A stretch of DNA of 64,000 bases from Mycobacterium sp. URHB0044 (GTDB lineage Bacteria > Actinomycetota > Actinomycetes > Mycobacteriales > Mycobacteriaceae), in the NCBI RefSeq assembly GCF_000620625.1, contig NZ_JIAW01000005.1:310001-374000 (forward strand), read 5' to 3'. The position numbers and the translations under genes are program-made. Positions 11,155-22,115 of the stretch are shown in pieces (the stretch's first letter is position 1; each line of letters opens with the position of its first letter). The notes under the pieces are model-generated. The model worked only from the letters and a program-made list of their open reading frames with translations. It made no database searches and had not been told where the DNA came from.

Positions 11155-12509
11155 GCCTCACCTTCACCTTGCTCGCCGTGCTGGGATTCGTCGTCCTGAC
11201 CGCCGGCACCGCGATCTTCGTCGCAGCGGAGTTCTCGCTCACCGCGCTGGAACGCAGCACGGTCGACGCGAATGCCCGAAGCGGCGGACGCCGCGACAAG
11301 CTGGTACAGCGGGCACACCGGACACTGTCGTTTCAGTTGTCGGGCGCCCAGGTGGGTATCTCGATCACCACGCTGATCACCGGGTATCTGGCCGAGCCGC
11401 TCGTCGCTCACCTGCTGAAACCCGCGTTCACCGCGCTGTCACTGAGCAGCGGCGTCGCCGACGGGCTCGCGCTGGCGCTGGCGCTCCTCATCGCCACGTC
11501 GGTGTCGATGGTGTTCGGCGAACTGGTCGCTCAATATCTCGCAATTGCGAAGCCATTGGCCACGGCACGCGTGGTCGCCGGGCCGCAGGTCCTCTTCTCG
11601 ATGGCCACCACCCCGCTGATCAAGCTGACCAACGGCAGCGCCAACTGGATCCTGCGCCGAGTGGGAATCGAGCCCGCGGAGGAGTTGCGGTCGGCTCGCT
11701 CCCCGCAGGAGCTCGTGTCGCTGGTGCGCAACTCCGCCCGCGCGGGTTCGCTCGACCTCGCGACGGCCACGTTGGTGGACCGCTCATTGCGGTTCGGCAC
11801 CCGGTCCGCCGAGGAGCTGATGACACCTCGGTCCAAGATCGAGACGCTGGAGGTCGATGACACGGTTGCCGACCTCATATCCCTCGCCATCGAAACCGGC
11901 TACTCGCGCTTCCCGATCGTCGAGGGCGACCTCGACGAGACGGTCGGAATGGTGCACGTCAAACAGATCTTCGAAGTTCCCGCCGCCGAACGCTCCAGCA
12001 CGCGCCTGGCGGACCTCGCGCTGCCCGTGCCAACGGTGCCATCGACGCTCGACGGCGACTCGGTGATGACGCAGATCCGCGCCAACGGGCTCCAGACCGC
12101 GCTGGTGGTCGACGAATACGGCGGCACCGCCGGCATGGTCACCGTGGAGGACCTCATCGAGGAGATCGTCGGCGACGTCCGCGACGAGCACGACGACGCC
12201 ACCCCAGACGTGGTCGAGATGCGCAACGGCTGGCAGGTGTCCGGTCTGCTGCGCATCGACGAGGTCGACACCGAGACGCCCTTCCGCGCGCCGGAGGGAG
12301 ATTACGAAACCATCGGCGGTCTGGTGTTGCAGGAGCTCGGACACATTCCGGTCGAGGGTGAGTCGGTGCAGCTGACCGAGTTCGACCCCGACACGGCCCT
12401 CGACCACCCGGTCGTGTGGCGGGCCACCGTGGAGCGCATGGATGGCCGGCGCATCGACTTGATCAAGCTGGTCAGGCTCGATCCCGACGAGGAGTCCGCG
12501 GATGGGTGA
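11151..12509 (+). CDS. CNNM/CorC-family membrane protein with CBS pair (Rv1842c-like)
   Basis: A 452-residue protein with an N-terminal DUF21/CNNM transmembrane domain (about residues 1-190, hydrophobic stretches at the start and around [19 protein letters not shown]), a CBS pair (about 205-340, ending [24 protein letters not shown]) and a C-terminal CorC/HlyC domain ([18 protein letters not shown]). The family includes magnesium/cobalt efflux proteins of the CorB/CorC type; older labels call it a hemolysin. It overlaps the next paralogous gene by 8 bases. Ion specificity cannot be read from sequence. Confidence 0.88.
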   Translation: MSLTFTLLAVLGFVVLTAGTAIFVAAEFSLTALERSTVDANARSGGRRDKLVQRAHRTLSFQLSGAQVGISITTLITGYLAEPLVAHLLKPAFTALSLSSGVADGLALALALLIATSVSMVFGELVAQYLAIAKPLATARVVAGPQVLFSMATTPLIKLTNGSANWILRRVGIEPAEELRSARSPQELVSLVRNSARAGSLDLATATLVDRSLRFGTRSAEELMTPRSKIETLEVDDTVADLISLAIETGYSRFPIVEGDLDETVGMVHVKQIFEVPAAERSSTRLADLALPVPTVPSTLDGDSVMTQIRANGLQTALVVDEYGGTAGMVTVEDLIEEIVGDVRDEHDDATPDVVEMRNGWQVSGLLRIDEVDTETPFRAPEGDYETIGGLVLQELGHIPVEGESVQLTEFDPDTALDHPVVWRATVERMDGRRIDLIKLVRLDPDEESADG

Positions 12510-13554
12510 CCTGCTGGGCGTTCTGCTCACGGTGCTGCTGCTGATCGCCAACGCGTTCTTCGTCGCCGCGGAGTTCGCGCTGATCTCCGCGCGTCGCGAC
12601 CGCCTCGAAGCCTTGGCCGAACAGGGCAAGCGCAGCGCAATCGCCGTCATCCAGGCCGGGCAGAACCTCTCGCTCATGCTGGCCGGCGCGCAGCTCGGCA
12701 TCACCGTCTGCTCGATCCTGTTGGGGCGGGTCGGCGAGCCCGCGGTGGCCCATCTCTTGGAGACGCCGTTCGACCTGCTGGGCGTCCCCGATGGAGTGCT
12801 GCACACGGTCTCGTTCTTGGTGGCGATCACGATCGTGGTCGTGCTGCACGTGCTGCTCGGCGAGATGGTGCCAAAGAACATCGCCATCGCCGGGCCCGAA
12901 GCAGCCGCGATGCTGCTGGTCCCGCCCTACCTGCTCTGGATCAGAATCGCGCGGCCATTCATCGCCTTCTACGACTGGTGCGCCAAGTTCACGCTGCGCG
13001 TGTTCGGCGTCGAAGCCAAGAACGAGCTCGAGAACACCGTATCGACGATCGAACTATCCGAGATGATCGCCGAGTCGTTGTCCGAAGGCCTGCTGGATCC
13101 CGAAGAGCACACCCGCCTCTCGAGGGCGCTGCAGATCCGCAATCGAGTGGTGGCCGACGTTGCCGTGCCGCTCAACGAGATTCACGCGGTTCCCGTGGCA
13201 GGCGACGGTGCCGGACCAACCGTCGCGGCCATCCATCGGGCCCTGGCCGAGACCGGCTATTCCCGCTTCCCCGTCGTCGATTCCGCCGGCCGATTCACCG
13301 GCTACGTACACATCAAGGACGTACTGCCGCTCGTGAACGACGCCGACGCGGTGGTCGACGGCTCCATGGTGCGGCCGCTGCCGCGGTTGCTCGAGACGTT
13401 GCCACTGCCCGACGCGTTGTCGCGGCTGCGTCGAGACAACAGCCATCTGGCACTCGTCTCCTCCAGCGATGACCGCGTGACGGCGATGGTGACGCTCGAG
13501 GACCTGGTGGAGGACCTGGTGGGGACGGTGCGCGACGGGACCCACCGTGTCTGA
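12502..13554 (+). CDS. CNNM-family membrane protein with CBS pair (Rv1841c-like)
   Basis: A shorter paralogue (350 aa) of the preceding gene with the DUF21 membrane domain ([27 protein letters not shown]...) and a CBS pair (about 210-345) but no CorC/HlyC tail. The tandem arrangement and overlapping frames suggest the two proteins form a hetero-oligomeric transporter or channel, although this is inference. The 3' end overlaps the next gene's GTG by 8 bases, so three genes appear coupled. Confidence 0.87.
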   Translation: MGDLLGVLLTVLLLIANAFFVAAEFALISARRDRLEALAEQGKRSAIAVIQAGQNLSLMLAGAQLGITVCSILLGRVGEPAVAHLLETPFDLLGVPDGVLHTVSFLVAITIVVVLHVLLGEMVPKNIAIAGPEAAAMLLVPPYLLWIRIARPFIAFYDWCAKFTLRVFGVEAKNELENTVSTIELSEMIAESLSEGLLDPEEHTRLSRALQIRNRVVADVAVPLNEIHAVPVAGDGAGPTVAAIHRALAETGYSRFPVVDSAGRFTGYVHIKDVLPLVNDADAVVDGSMVRPLPRLLETLPLPDALSRLRRDNSHLALVSSSDDRVTAMVTLEDLVEDLVGTVRDGTHRV

Positions 13555-14437
13555 GCGCGTCCTCGACCAGGTGCTGCTCGACGAATCGGAGTGGGCCGAG
13601 CGGGAGCGTCTGCACGTCGAACGGGTGGACCACTTCGTGCGGCCACACCAGGACCGTGCCCGGCGTGGCGAAGCTCACCCGGTGTGGGATTTCCTGTTCA
13701 GCTACTACAGCCTGAAGCCGCGACAGTTGCGCCGCTGGCATCCCGGCTACGGCGTGGCACTGGGTGGACCGTCGGCCGTCCGCTTCCTCGAGCGGGCCGG
13801 ATACGGCGCGTACGAATCGACCGTCGCGGTGACCCGACAGCACCTGCTGGCCCGGGCCGAGACCGTCGAGTTCGTCGCAGGGCTGCTCCGCGCCACCGCC
13901 GGCCGGACCACCCGGTTGAACTGCTTCGGCCTGCACGAGTGGGCGATGGTCTACCGCAGCCCCGACGTCCGGCACGGCGAGGTCCCGCTACGACTCGGCA
14001 CCGCGGGCACCGACGCCGTCGTCGAGTCAATGCCGTTGCGCTGCAGTCACTTCGACGCCTACCGGTTCTTCACCACGCCCGCTGTGCCACGCAACGCGCA
14101 ACCGCTGACCCGTGAATCGCAGGTCGCCAACGAACAGCCGGGTTGCGTGCACGCGAACATGGATCTGTACAAGTGGGCGTTCAAGCTCGGACCGCTCGTC
14201 GACTCCGAACTGGTGGCCGACTGCCTCGAACTCGCGGCCGAAGCCCGGGAGCTGGACATGCGGGCCAGCCCGTACGACCTGACCGGATACGGGTTCACGC
14301 CGATCGCCATCGAAACACCGGCTGGCCGGGCTGAATACGTCCGCCGCCAGCAAAACGTCGCCGACCGTGCGGCGCCACTGCGCAAAGAGCTCGCGGACCG
14401 GTGCGACCTGTTGGTCGCGGCGGCGCGCGGAGAATAG
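13547..14437 (+). CDS. Conserved actinobacterial protein of unknown function
   Basis: A 296-residue cytoplasmic protein rich in Arg, His, Trp and Tyr, with phrases such as HPVWDFLFSYYSLKPRQLRRWHPGYG and GCVHANMDLYKWAFKLGPLVDSEL that are strongly conserved among actinobacterial relatives I recall. Such proteins are often labelled 3-methyladenine DNA glycosylase, but I see no helix-hairpin-helix or other glycosylase motif, so I would not transfer that function. The Cys and His residues (GCVHANMDLYKW) might form a metal or catalytic site. The GTG start overlaps the preceding CBS gene by 8 bases; the next gene, glcB, has its own promoter. Confidence 0.7.
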   Translation: MSERVLDQVLLDESEWAERERLHVERVDHFVRPHQDRARRGEAHPVWDFLFSYYSLKPRQLRRWHPGYGVALGGPSAVRFLERAGYGAYESTVAVTRQHLLARAETVEFVAGLLRATAGRTTRLNCFGLHEWAMVYRSPDVRHGEVPLRLGTAGTDAVVESMPLRCSHFDAYRFFTTPAVPRNAQPLTRESQVANEQPGCVHANMDLYKWAFKLGPLVDSELVADCLELAAEARELDMRASPYDLTGYGFTPIAIETPAGRAEYVRRQQNVADRAAPLRKELADRCDLLVAAARGE

Positions 14438-14443
14438 CCGCAT

Positions 14444-14457
14444 TTACCCACGGGTAA
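14444..14457 (+). promoter_or_regulatory. Palindromic operator candidate overlapping the glcB promoter
   Basis: TTACCCACGGGTAA is a perfect 6+2+6 palindrome. The -10-like TAAGCT (14455-14460) overlaps its right arm, and the glcB ribosome site (GGGAGGA) and ATG follow 30 bases later. A dimeric repressor bound here would block the -10. The regulator is unknown. Confidence 0.5.
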
Positions 14458-14487
14458 GCTAGGTCGACGCTTTTTAGGGAGGAAACC

Positions 14488-16716
14488 ATGACTGAGCGCG
14501 TGAGTGTCGGCAACCTGCGGGTCGCCAAGGTGCTGCACGACTTCGTGAACAACGAGGCACTGCCGGGCACCGGGCTCGATCCGGAGACCTTCTGGGCCGG
14601 CGTCGACAAGGTCGTCGCCGATCTGACACCGCAGAACCAGGACCTGCTGGCGCGCCGCGACGAGCTGCAGGCGCAGATCGACAAGTGGCACCGGCAGCGC
14701 GTCATCGAGCCCGTGAACGTGGAGGCTTACAAGCAGTTCCTCTCCGAGATCGGCTACCTGCAGCCCGAGCCCGAAGACTTCACGATCACCACGTCCGGCG
14801 TCGACGACGAGATCACCACGACCGCCGGACCGCAGCTGGTGGTTCCCATCCTGAACGCGCGGTTCGCGCTCAACGCGTCCAACGCGCGGTGGGGCTCGCT
14901 ATACGACGCGCTGTACGGCACCGACGTCATCCCGGAGACCGACGGCGCCGAGAAGGGCACCAGCTACAACCGGGTGCGCGGCGACAAGGTGATCGCCTAC
15001 GCCCGCGGGTTCCTGGACGAGGCCGTGCCTCTGGCCTCCGGCTCCTACACCGACGCCACCGGCTTCAAGATCGAAGACGGTCAGCTGCTGGTCACGCTGG
15101 GCGACGACGTGTCGACGGGACTCGCCACACCGGAGCAGTTCGTGGGCTATACCGGCGAACTCGGCTCACCCGCGTGGTCGGTCCTGCTGAAGAATCACGG
15201 CCTGCACCTCGAGATCCTCATCGATCCCGACTCCCCCGTCGGCTCGACCGACAAGGCCGGCGTCAAGGACGTCGTGCTCGAGTCGGCGATCACCACGATC
15301 ATGGACTTCGAGGACTCCGTTGCCGCCGTCGACGCCGAGGACAAGGTGCTCGGTTACCGGAACTGGCTCGGCCTCAACCGCGGTGACCTGACCGAAGAGG
15401 TCAGCAAGGGCGGCAAGTCGTTCACGCGCGTGCTGAGCGAGGACCGCACGTTCACCACCCCGGAGGGCGGGGAGCTGACGCTGCCCGGCCGTAGCCTGCT
15501 GTTCGTCCGCAACGTCGGGCACCTGATGACCAACGACGCCATCGTGTTCGAGGACGGCGCCGAAGTGCCAGAAGGCATCCAGGACGCGCTGTTCACTGGC
15601 CTGATCGCCATGCACGGCCTGAAGGCCGGGGACGACAACGGGCCGCTGCTCAACAGCCGCACCGGCTCGGTCTACATCGTCAAGCCGAAGATGCACGGAC
15701 CCGACGAAGTCGGCTTCACCTGCGAGCTGTTCAGTCGCGTCGAGGACGTGTTGGGTCTGCCGCAGGCCACGCTCAAGGTCGGCATCATGGACGAGGAACG
15801 GCGCACCACGGTCAACCTCAAGGCGTGCATCAAGGCCGCCGCCGACCGCGTCGTGTTCATCAACACCGGCTTCCTGGACCGCACCGGCGACGAGATCCAC
15901 ACCTCGATGGAGGCCGGTCCGATGATCCGCAAGGGCGCGATGAAGGCGCAGCCGTGGATCAAGGCCTACGAGGATGCCAACGTCGACGTCGGGCTGGCAG
16001 CCGGGCTGTCCGGCAAGGCGCAGATCGGCAAGGGCATGTGGGCGATGACCGAGCTGATGGCCGACATGGTGGAGCAGAAGATCGGGCAGCCCAAGGCAGG
16101 CGCCACCACCGCATGGGTGCCGTCGCCCACCGCGGCGACCCTGCACGCGATGCACTACCACCAGGTGGACGTGTTCGAGGTGCAGAAGGAGCTCGCCGGG
16201 CAGCGATCCGGCGGGCAGGAGCGCAGCGACCGGGGAACGGCTAGAACGACCATCGAAGAACTGCTCACCATTCCGTTGGCGAGTGAACTGGCATGGGCGC
16301 CAGAGGAGATCCGCGAAGAGGTCGACAACAACTGCCAGTCCATCCTGGGCTACGTGGTGCGTTGGATCGACGCGGGCGTCGGCTGCTCCAAGGTGCCCGA
16401 CATCCACGACGTCGCGTTGATGGAGGATCGCGCGACACTGCGCATCTCCAGCCAGCTGCTGGCCAACTGGCTGCGCCATGGCGTCATCACCACCGAAGTC
16501 GTGAAGGCCAGCCTGCGCAGAATGGCTGCGGTGGTCGACGAGCAGAACGCCGGCGACGCCAGCTATCTGCCGATGGCACCCGACCCCGAAGACAGCATCG
16601 CCTTCCAGGCGGCTCAGGAGCTGATCCTCTCGGGCGCCGAGCAGCCCAACGGCTACACCGAGCCGATCCTGCACCGGCGTCGCCGCGAGTTCAAGGCTCG
16701 TCACCTCAACCGGTGA
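14488..16716 (+). CDS. glcB: Malate synthase G
   Basis: GlcB condenses glyoxylate with acetyl-CoA to give malate, completing the glyoxylate shunt used on fatty acids, acetate and cholesterol. The 742-residue length is that of the monomeric G form (741 aa in M. tuberculosis). Conserved parts include the magnesium site in [18 protein letters not shown], the barrel strand [35 protein letters not shown] and the C-terminal [23 protein letters not shown] region holding the catalytic aspartate. A strong ribosome site (AGGGAGGAAACC) precedes the ATG at 14488. A palindrome in the 50-base promoter suggests repression when the substrate is absent. Confidence 0.96.
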   Translation: MTERVSVGNLRVAKVLHDFVNNEALPGTGLDPETFWAGVDKVVADLTPQNQDLLARRDELQAQIDKWHRQRVIEPVNVEAYKQFLSEIGYLQPEPEDFTITTSGVDDEITTTAGPQLVVPILNARFALNASNARWGSLYDALYGTDVIPETDGAEKGTSYNRVRGDKVIAYARGFLDEAVPLASGSYTDATGFKIEDGQLLVTLGDDVSTGLATPEQFVGYTGELGSPAWSVLLKNHGLHLEILIDPDSPVGSTDKAGVKDVVLESAITTIMDFEDSVAAVDAEDKVLGYRNWLGLNRGDLTEEVSKGGKSFTRVLSEDRTFTTPEGGELTLPGRSLLFVRNVGHLMTNDAIVFEDGAEVPEGIQDALFTGLIAMHGLKAGDDNGPLLNSRTGSVYIVKPKMHGPDEVGFTCELFSRVEDVLGLPQATLKVGIMDEERRTTVNLKACIKAAADRVVFINTGFLDRTGDEIHTSMEAGPMIRKGAMKAQPWIKAYEDANVDVGLAAGLSGKAQIGKGMWAMTELMADMVEQKIGQPKAGATTAWVPSPTAATLHAMHYHQVDVFEVQKELAGQRSGGQERSDRGTARTTIEELLTIPLASELAWAPEEIREEVDNNCQSILGYVVRWIDAGVGCSKVPDIHDVALMEDRATLRISSQLLANWLRHGVITTEVVKASLRRMAAVVDEQNAGDASYLPMAPDPEDSIAFQAAQELILSGAEQPNGYTEPILHRRRREFKARHLNR

Positions 16717-16771
16717 CTAGACTTCGGCCGAGCCGGATGACTAGTCGACACAATGGGTACAGGGGTTAGGG

Positions 16772-18886
16772 ATGGGCAGGCACAGCATTCCCGACCCGGA
16801 GGACGCACCGGACGACGCAGGCGTTCCAGCTGAGGAGCAACCCGGCTACCGCTACGACGAGCCGGGTTACGGTCCACCCTCGTACGGTGAACCCTCGTAC
16901 GGCGAATCCGTTTACGCCGAAGGCGAATTCGCCGACGACGATCACGATGAAGCCGATTACGCCGACCCCGAGTTCGACGCGTCGGCGCACCGCGAACCGC
17001 TCTATGACGACGCGCCCTACTGGCAGCGTGACGACGAGCACGAGTTCGGCGACGAGGAGCGCGACGCTCCGACACACTCCTTTGCGGCCAACCCGCCGCC
17101 ACGGCCGCCGGTCACCGGACCCGCGCACGGCGGCGAATGGGAGGGCGGCGACTGGACCGGTACGCACCGCGCCATCGGCACCGGCAGGCGGGGCGTCAGC
17201 ATCGGCGTCATCGCGGCGCTCATCACCGTCGTGGTGGTGGTCGGCGCATTCATCGCGTGGCGCTTCTTCGGTGACGCGCTGTCCAATCGCTCCGAAGTGG
17301 CTGCCGCCCGCTGCGTCGAGGGCGAGGTCGCCGTCGCCGTGGTCGCCGACCCCAGCATCGCCGATCCGCTGCGCGCCCTGGCCGACCAGTACAACCAGAC
17401 CGCTGCCCCGGTCGGGGACCGCTGCGTCAAGGTCGCCGTCAAGGCGGCCGAGTCCGACGCCGTAGTGAACGGCTTCGTCGGCACCTGGCCCGGTGAACTG
17501 GGCGAGCGCCCGGCGTTGTGGATTCCGGGCAGCTCGGTGTCGGAGGCACGGCTCGAGGCAGCCTCCGGGGCCCAAACCGTCAGCGACAGCCGTTCACTGG
17601 TCACGTCGCCGGTCGTGCTTGCCGTGCGCCCGCAACTGAAGAACGCCCTGGCGCAGCAGAACTGGTCGACCCTGCCGGATCTGCAGACCAACCCGACGGC
17701 GCTGGACGGGCTGAACCTGCCCGGCTGGGGTTCGCTGCGCCTGGCCCTGCCGGTCACCGGCGACAGCGATGCCACCTATCTTGCGGCCGAAGCCGTCGCC
17801 GCGGCATCAGCGCCGGGGGACGCGCCGGCCAGCGCCGGCGCACCTGCGATCAGCACGCTGATGGCGGGTCAGCCGAAGTTGGCCGACAGCAAGGCCTCCA
17901 CCGCGATGGATGCCCTGCTGCAAGGCGGCGACGCCGCAGCCGCACCGGTGCACGCGGTCGTCAGCACCGAACAGCAGATCTACCAGCGGGGCGCGTCGCA
18001 GCCCGACACCAAGGGATCGCTCGCGGCGTGGCTGCCGCCCGGGCCTACCGCGGTCGCCGACTATCCGACGGTATTGCTTTCCGGCAGTTGGCTTTCCCAG
18101 GAGCAGGTGAGCGCTGCCAGCGAGTTCGCCCGTTACCTGCGCAAGGCTGAACCGCTCGCCGAATTCGCCAAGGCCGGCTTCCGAACCGAGGGCGGCACGG
18201 CACCGAAGAACGACGTCATCGACCTCGGCTCGGTCTCGGCGCCGCTGTCGGTCGGCGATACCGCGATGCGGGCGACGCTCGCCGATGCGGTCTCTGGTCC
18301 GCCGGCGGCGGGCGCGAACTCCCCCGCGGGGGCGGGCACCGTCGCGGTGATGCTCGACCAGACGCTGAACCTGAACCCGGTGGTGACGGCGTTGAAGGCC
18401 AGGGTGCAGGCGCTGCCGCCGAGCGCCGGCGTCGGCTTGACGGTGTTCAACGGCACCGAGGGATCCACCGTCGTCCCGGTCGGCCCGATCAGCGACCCGG
18501 TGCAGGGACAGCCTCGCAGCGCCGCACTGGTCGCCGGACTGGACGGGCTGGCGTCGACGACCAGCGGCAGGGTGTCGTTCACCACGCTGCGCAACGTCTA
18601 CACCGATGCGGTCACCAACTTCCGCCCCGGCCAGCCGAATTCCGTCCTCGTCATCACGTCTGGACCGCACACCGATCAGTCGTTGGACGGCGCCGGCCTG
18701 CAAGCGATGGTCCGCGGCGCGTTCGACCCGGCCAAACCGGTCGCCATCGACGTCATCAACGTGGGCAACGACCCCGACGCGGACACCTGGCGGGCCGTCG
18801 CGCAGATCACCGGCGGCCGGTACGAGGGCGTGCCCGCATCCAGCTCCCCCGAGATGGTCACCAACATCAACGACCTGCTGGCCTAA
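16772..18886 (+). CDS. Membrane-anchored substrate-binding/VWA-like protein (Rv1836c-like)
   Basis: The 704-residue protein has an acidic, Tyr/Pro/Gly-rich N terminus with short repeats (GYGPPSYGEPSYGES, residues ~25-55), one transmembrane helix at about 140-165 (GVIAALITVVVVVGAFIAW), then an extracytoplasmic region. Residues ~185-500 look like a periplasmic substrate-binding fold, and ~520-700 like a von Willebrand factor A domain. The VWA metal site expected as DxSxS reads DQTLN, so it may not bind metal normally. Rv1836c is the syntenic equivalent. Its partner and ligand are unknown; location at the outer face of the cell membrane is inferred. Confidence 0.8.
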   Translation: MGRHSIPDPEDAPDDAGVPAEEQPGYRYDEPGYGPPSYGEPSYGESVYAEGEFADDDHDEADYADPEFDASAHREPLYDDAPYWQRDDEHEFGDEERDAPTHSFAANPPPRPPVTGPAHGGEWEGGDWTGTHRAIGTGRRGVSIGVIAALITVVVVVGAFIAWRFFGDALSNRSEVAAARCVEGEVAVAVVADPSIADPLRALADQYNQTAAPVGDRCVKVAVKAAESDAVVNGFVGTWPGELGERPALWIPGSSVSEARLEAASGAQTVSDSRSLVTSPVVLAVRPQLKNALAQQNWSTLPDLQTNPTALDGLNLPGWGSLRLALPVTGDSDATYLAAEAVAAASAPGDAPASAGAPAISTLMAGQPKLADSKASTAMDALLQGGDAAAAPVHAVVSTEQQIYQRGASQPDTKGSLAAWLPPGPTAVADYPTVLLSGSWLSQEQVSAASEFARYLRKAEPLAEFAKAGFRTEGGTAPKNDVIDLGSVSAPLSVGDTAMRATLADAVSGPPAAGANSPAGAGTVAVMLDQTLNLNPVVTALKARVQALPPSAGVGLTVFNGTEGSTVVPVGPISDPVQGQPRSAALVAGLDGLASTTSGRVSFTTLRNVYTDAVTNFRPGQPNSVLVITSGPHTDQSLDGAGLQAMVRGAFDPAKPVAIDVINVGNDPDADTWRAVAQITGGRYEGVPASSSPEMVTNINDLLA

Positions 18887-18904
18887 CCAACCGCCCCGCT
18901 GCGA

Positions 18905-18949
18905 TTTGGGCGTGATCAGTCGCGCTCAGCGTGACGGATCACGCCGAAA
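18905..18949. terminator. Bidirectional hairpin between convergent genes
   Basis: Arms 18905-18917 (TTTGGGCGTGATC) and 18937-18949 (GATCACGCCGAAA) pair over 13 bases with a single mismatch and a 19-base loop. The TTT/AAA flanks suit termination in both directions, between the VWA gene and gcvP, which converge here. Confidence 0.7.
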
Positions 18950-18961
18950 CCGCTGCGAGGC

Positions 18962-21820
18962 TCAGGCGAACGCCTCCACCGGAGGGCACGAGCACACCAG
19001 GTTGCGGTCGCCGTAGGCCGCGTCGATGCGCCGCACCGGCGGCCACACCTTCGGCCGGAACGCCTTGCCCAGCGGATAGGCCGCCTGCTCGCGGCTGTAC
19101 GGGTGATCCCAGTCGGCCACGAGTAGGCATTCCGCGGTGTGGGGAGCATTCCGCAGTGGATTGTCGTCGGCGGGCCACGCACCCGACCCGACCTGATCGA
19201 TCTCGGCGCGGATGGCGATCATCGCCTCGCAGAACGCGTCCACCTCCGTCAGGCTCTCACTCTCGGTCGGCTCGACCATGAGCGTGCCTGCTACCGGGAA
19301 GCTCATCGTAGGAGCGTGGAAGCCGTAGTCCGCCAAGCGTTTCGCCACGTCGTCGACGGTGACGCCGGTGTTCTTGGTGATGGTGCGCAGATCCAGGATG
19401 CACTCGTGGGCCACCATGCCGTTCTCGCCGGTGTAGAGCACCGGGTAGTACTCGTCGAGGCGCCGGGCGATGTAGTTGGCCGACGCGATCGCGGTGAGCG
19501 TCGCGGCACGCAGCCCGGGCGCGCCCATCATCCTGATGTAGGCCCAGGTGATCGGCAGGATGGACGCCGACCCGTACGGCGCGGCCGACACGGTGTAGGT
19601 GTCGGTGAGCTCGTCGGCCAGCGGGTGGCCCGGCAGGTAGGGGGCCAGATGCGACCGCACCGCGACCGGCCCGACGCCCGGTCCGCCGCCGCCGTGCGGA
19701 ATGCAGAACGTCTTGTGCAGATTCAGATGACTGACGTCGCCACCGAAGTTGCCCGGCCGGGCAAGTCCGACAAGGGCATTGAGGTTGGCGCCGTCGACGT
19801 ACACCTGGCCACCGACGTCGTGCACCGCCGCGCAGATGTCGGCGATGTCGTGCTCGAAGACGCCGTGCGTGGACGGGTAGGTGATCATCAGCGCGGCCAA
19901 GCGTTCGGCGTGTTCGGCGACCTTGGCGCGCAGGTCGTCCAGATCGACGTCACCGTTGTCGCGGCACGCCACGACCACCACGCGCATGCCTGCCAGCGCG
20001 GCCGATGCCGCGTTGGTGCCGTGCGCGCTGGACGGAATCAGGCACACGTCGCGTTCGGCGTCGCCGCGGCTGCGGTGGTAGGCCTGGATGGCGAGCAGCC
20101 CCGCATATTCGCCCTGCGAGCCGGCGTTCGGCTGCAGCGAGACCGAGTCGTAGCCGGTGAGCTGGGTCAGCCACGCCTCGAGCTCGGCGATCAGCTTGCG
20201 CAACCCCGGCGTGTCGGAGGCCGGTGCGAAGGGATGCTGACGGGCGAACTCCGGCCAGGTGATCGACTCCATCTCGGCGGCCGCATTGAGCTTCATGGTG
20301 CACGACCCGAGCGGAATCATGCTGCGGTCCAACGCGATGTCCTTGTCGGCGAGCGATCGCAGGTACCGCATCATCTCGGTCTCGGTGCGGTACCGGGTGA
20401 ACGCCGGGTGGGTGAGGAACGGCGACGTGCGGGTGGCGATCTCCCCGCCGCGCCAGTGGTGTCCGCCGCGGGTGGCGCCGAACGCCGCGAGCACGTCGGC
20501 GACGTGGTCGGCGGTGGTGGCCTCGTCGCACGACACCGACACGTGGTCGGCGTCGACGAGCCACACGTTGATGCCCCGCGCCTTCGCCGCGGCCCGGATC
20601 TCCTCGGCCCGGCCGGGAACCCGCGCCAGCACGGTGTCGAAGAACGCGTCGTGCACCACCTCCACGCCGGCCGCGTCGAGGCCGGTCGCCACGGCGAGTG
20701 CGTTGCCGTGCACGCGGTGTGCGATCGCGGTCAGGCCGTCGGCGCCGTGGTAGCTGGCGTACATCGCGGCCATCACCGCCAGCAGTACCTGCGCGGTGCA
20801 GATGTTGCTGGTGGCCTTGTCACGTCGGATGTGCTGTTCGCGGGTCTGCAGCGACAGCCGGTAGGCGGGTGCGCCGTCGGCGTCGACCGAGACGCCGACC
20901 AGGCGGCCGGGCAGCTGCCGTGCGTGCTTGGTGTGCACGGCCAGGTACCCGGCGTGCGGACCGCCGAATCCCATTGGCACGCCGAAGCGCTGAGTGCTGC
21001 CGAAGGCCACGTCGGCGCCGACTTCGCCGGGCGGGGTGATCAGGGTGAGGGCCAGCAGGTCGGCTCCGACGGCCACCAGGGCGCCGCGGTCGTGCGCCTG
21101 TGCGACCAGATCGGTCCAGTCGACGACGGCGCCACCGGCACCGGGTGACTGGACGATCACGCCGAAGAAGTCACCGTCGGGCAGCCCGTTGCGCAGGTCG
21201 GCGGTGACGATCTCGATGCCCAGCGGCTCGGCACGGGTGGCCAGCACCGCCGCGGTCTGGGCGTAGACGTCGACGTCCACCGCGAGCCGGTTGACCGAGC
21301 TCTTCACAGCGCGGTGCATCAGCGTCATGGCTTCCGCCGCGGCGGTGGCCTCGTCGAGCATCGAGGCGTTCGCCACCTCGAGACCGGTGAGGTCCTCGAC
21401 CATGGTCTGGAAGTTCAGCAGCGCCTCCAACCGGCCCTGGCTGATCTCGGGCTGATACGGGGTGTAGGCGGTGTACCACGCTGGGTTCTCGAGGATGTTG
21501 CGGCGCAACACCGGTGGCGTCAGCGTGTCGAAGTAGCCCTGCCCGATCATCGACACCGCAACCGTGTTGGTGTCGGCCATGGCGCGCAGCTCCGCCAGTG
21601 CCTGTTCCTCGGTGGCGGGCGGCGGCAGCTGATCGAGACCGGGGGCCAGGCCTTCGGCGGTGATCGCGTCGAGAATCCCCGCGGGCAACGCCTTCTCGGC
21701 GAGGACTCCGAGGGAATCGACGCCGATGACCTTCAGCATGGCGGCGACGGCGTCGGCGTCGGGACCGATGTGGCGGTCGGCGAAGCGGGGCAGGTGGTGA
21801 TCGGACGTGCTACCGGACAC
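18962..21820 (-). CDS. gcvP: Glycine dehydrogenase (decarboxylating), P-protein
   Basis: The P-protein decarboxylates glycine and transfers the aminomethyl group to the lipoyl arm of GcvH. The 952-residue chain is the fused full-length form: N-terminal half from FADRHIGP to the C-terminal half holding the PLP lysine in [18 protein letters not shown]. The glycine-rich loop after the lysine is intact. The start is GTG 21820, just after a glycine riboswitch, so glycine itself probably turns expression on. gcvH lies 3 kb away in the same direction; gcvT and lpd are outside the window. It corresponds to gcvB (Rv1832). Confidence 0.96.
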   Translation of the reverse strand: MSGSTSDHHLPRFADRHIGPDADAVAAMLKVIGVDSLGVLAEKALPAGILDAITAEGLAPGLDQLPPPATEEQALAELRAMADTNTVAVSMIGQGYFDTLTPPVLRRNILENPAWYTAYTPYQPEISQGRLEALLNFQTMVEDLTGLEVANASMLDEATAAAEAMTLMHRAVKSSVNRLAVDVDVYAQTAAVLATRAEPLGIEIVTADLRNGLPDGDFFGVIVQSPGAGGAVVDWTDLVAQAHDRGALVAVGADLLALTLITPPGEVGADVAFGSTQRFGVPMGFGGPHAGYLAVHTKHARQLPGRLVGVSVDADGAPAYRLSLQTREQHIRRDKATSNICTAQVLLAVMAAMYASYHGADGLTAIAHRVHGNALAVATGLDAAGVEVVHDAFFDTVLARVPGRAEEIRAAAKARGINVWLVDADHVSVSCDEATTADHVADVLAAFGATRGGHHWRGGEIATRTSPFLTHPAFTRYRTETEMMRYLRSLADKDIALDRSMIPLGSCTMKLNAAAEMESITWPEFARQHPFAPASDTPGLRKLIAELEAWLTQLTGYDSVSLQPNAGSQGEYAGLLAIQAYHRSRGDAERDVCLIPSSAHGTNAASAALAGMRVVVVACRDNGDVDLDDLRAKVAEHAERLAALMITYPSTHGVFEHDIADICAAVHDVGGQVYVDGANLNALVGLARPGNFGGDVSHLNLHKTFCIPHGGGGPGVGPVAVRSHLAPYLPGHPLADELTDTYTVSAAPYGSASILPITWAYIRMMGAPGLRAATLTAIASANYIARRLDEYYPVLYTGENGMVAHECILDLRTITKNTGVTVDDVAKRLADYGFHAPTMSFPVAGTLMVEPTESESLTEVDAFCEAMIAIRAEIDQVGSGAWPADDNPLRNAPHTAECLLVADWDHPYSREQAAYPLGKAFRPKVWPPVRRIDAAYGDRNLVCSCPPVEAFA

Positions 21821-21859
21821 GGATGACCTTTCAGGCGCGGAGCGCAGCGATGCTGCGGT

Positions 21860-22084
21860 CCTCCCCCTCTGTCGTCAACCCGAACCGGGCGCCTGAGAGA
21901 TTCGGCGACCCGACGGTTGGCGCGGGTGCCTTTCCCCATGGGCGGGTGAACCGGCCTGACTTACGACGGTCCACCGCTTTCCAGAGGCATCGGGGCCTTG
22001 CGCGGTCCTGGGTACCTGAGAGGTTGACGGAGAGGTGTTGCTCCTTCGGTGCCCGTGGCTGGCGGCCACGGAACTCTCCCGCGC
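21860..22084 (-). ncRNA. Tandem glycine riboswitch upstream of gcvP
   Basis: Read on the minus strand, the first aptamer shows GGGAGAGTTCC, ACCGAAGGAGCAA, then CTCTCAGGTACC and GGACCG (about 22084-22000), the hallmark order of the glycine riboswitch. A second aptamer follows with CTGGAAAGC, GCCGAATCTCTCAGGCGCCC and GACAGAGGGG (about 21990-21860). Its middle loop (ATGGGGAAAGGC) departs from the usual CCGAAGGGGCAA form. The gcvP start is about 40 bases downstream. Such switches usually activate glycine cleavage when glycine is high. Confidence 0.88.
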
Positions 22085-22115
22085 GGGGACGATGCGGCTG
22101 TCAGTCTACCGGGGG

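Noticed and set aside
11784..12887. A 367-codon minus-strand frame opposite the CNNM genes
   Set aside because: Both CNNM proteins on the plus strand have clear families; the antisense frame is compositionally random.
13547..14437. 3-methyladenine DNA glycosylase
   Set aside because: The label is common for relatives, but no helix-hairpin-helix, AlkA or MPG motif is visible in the sequence.
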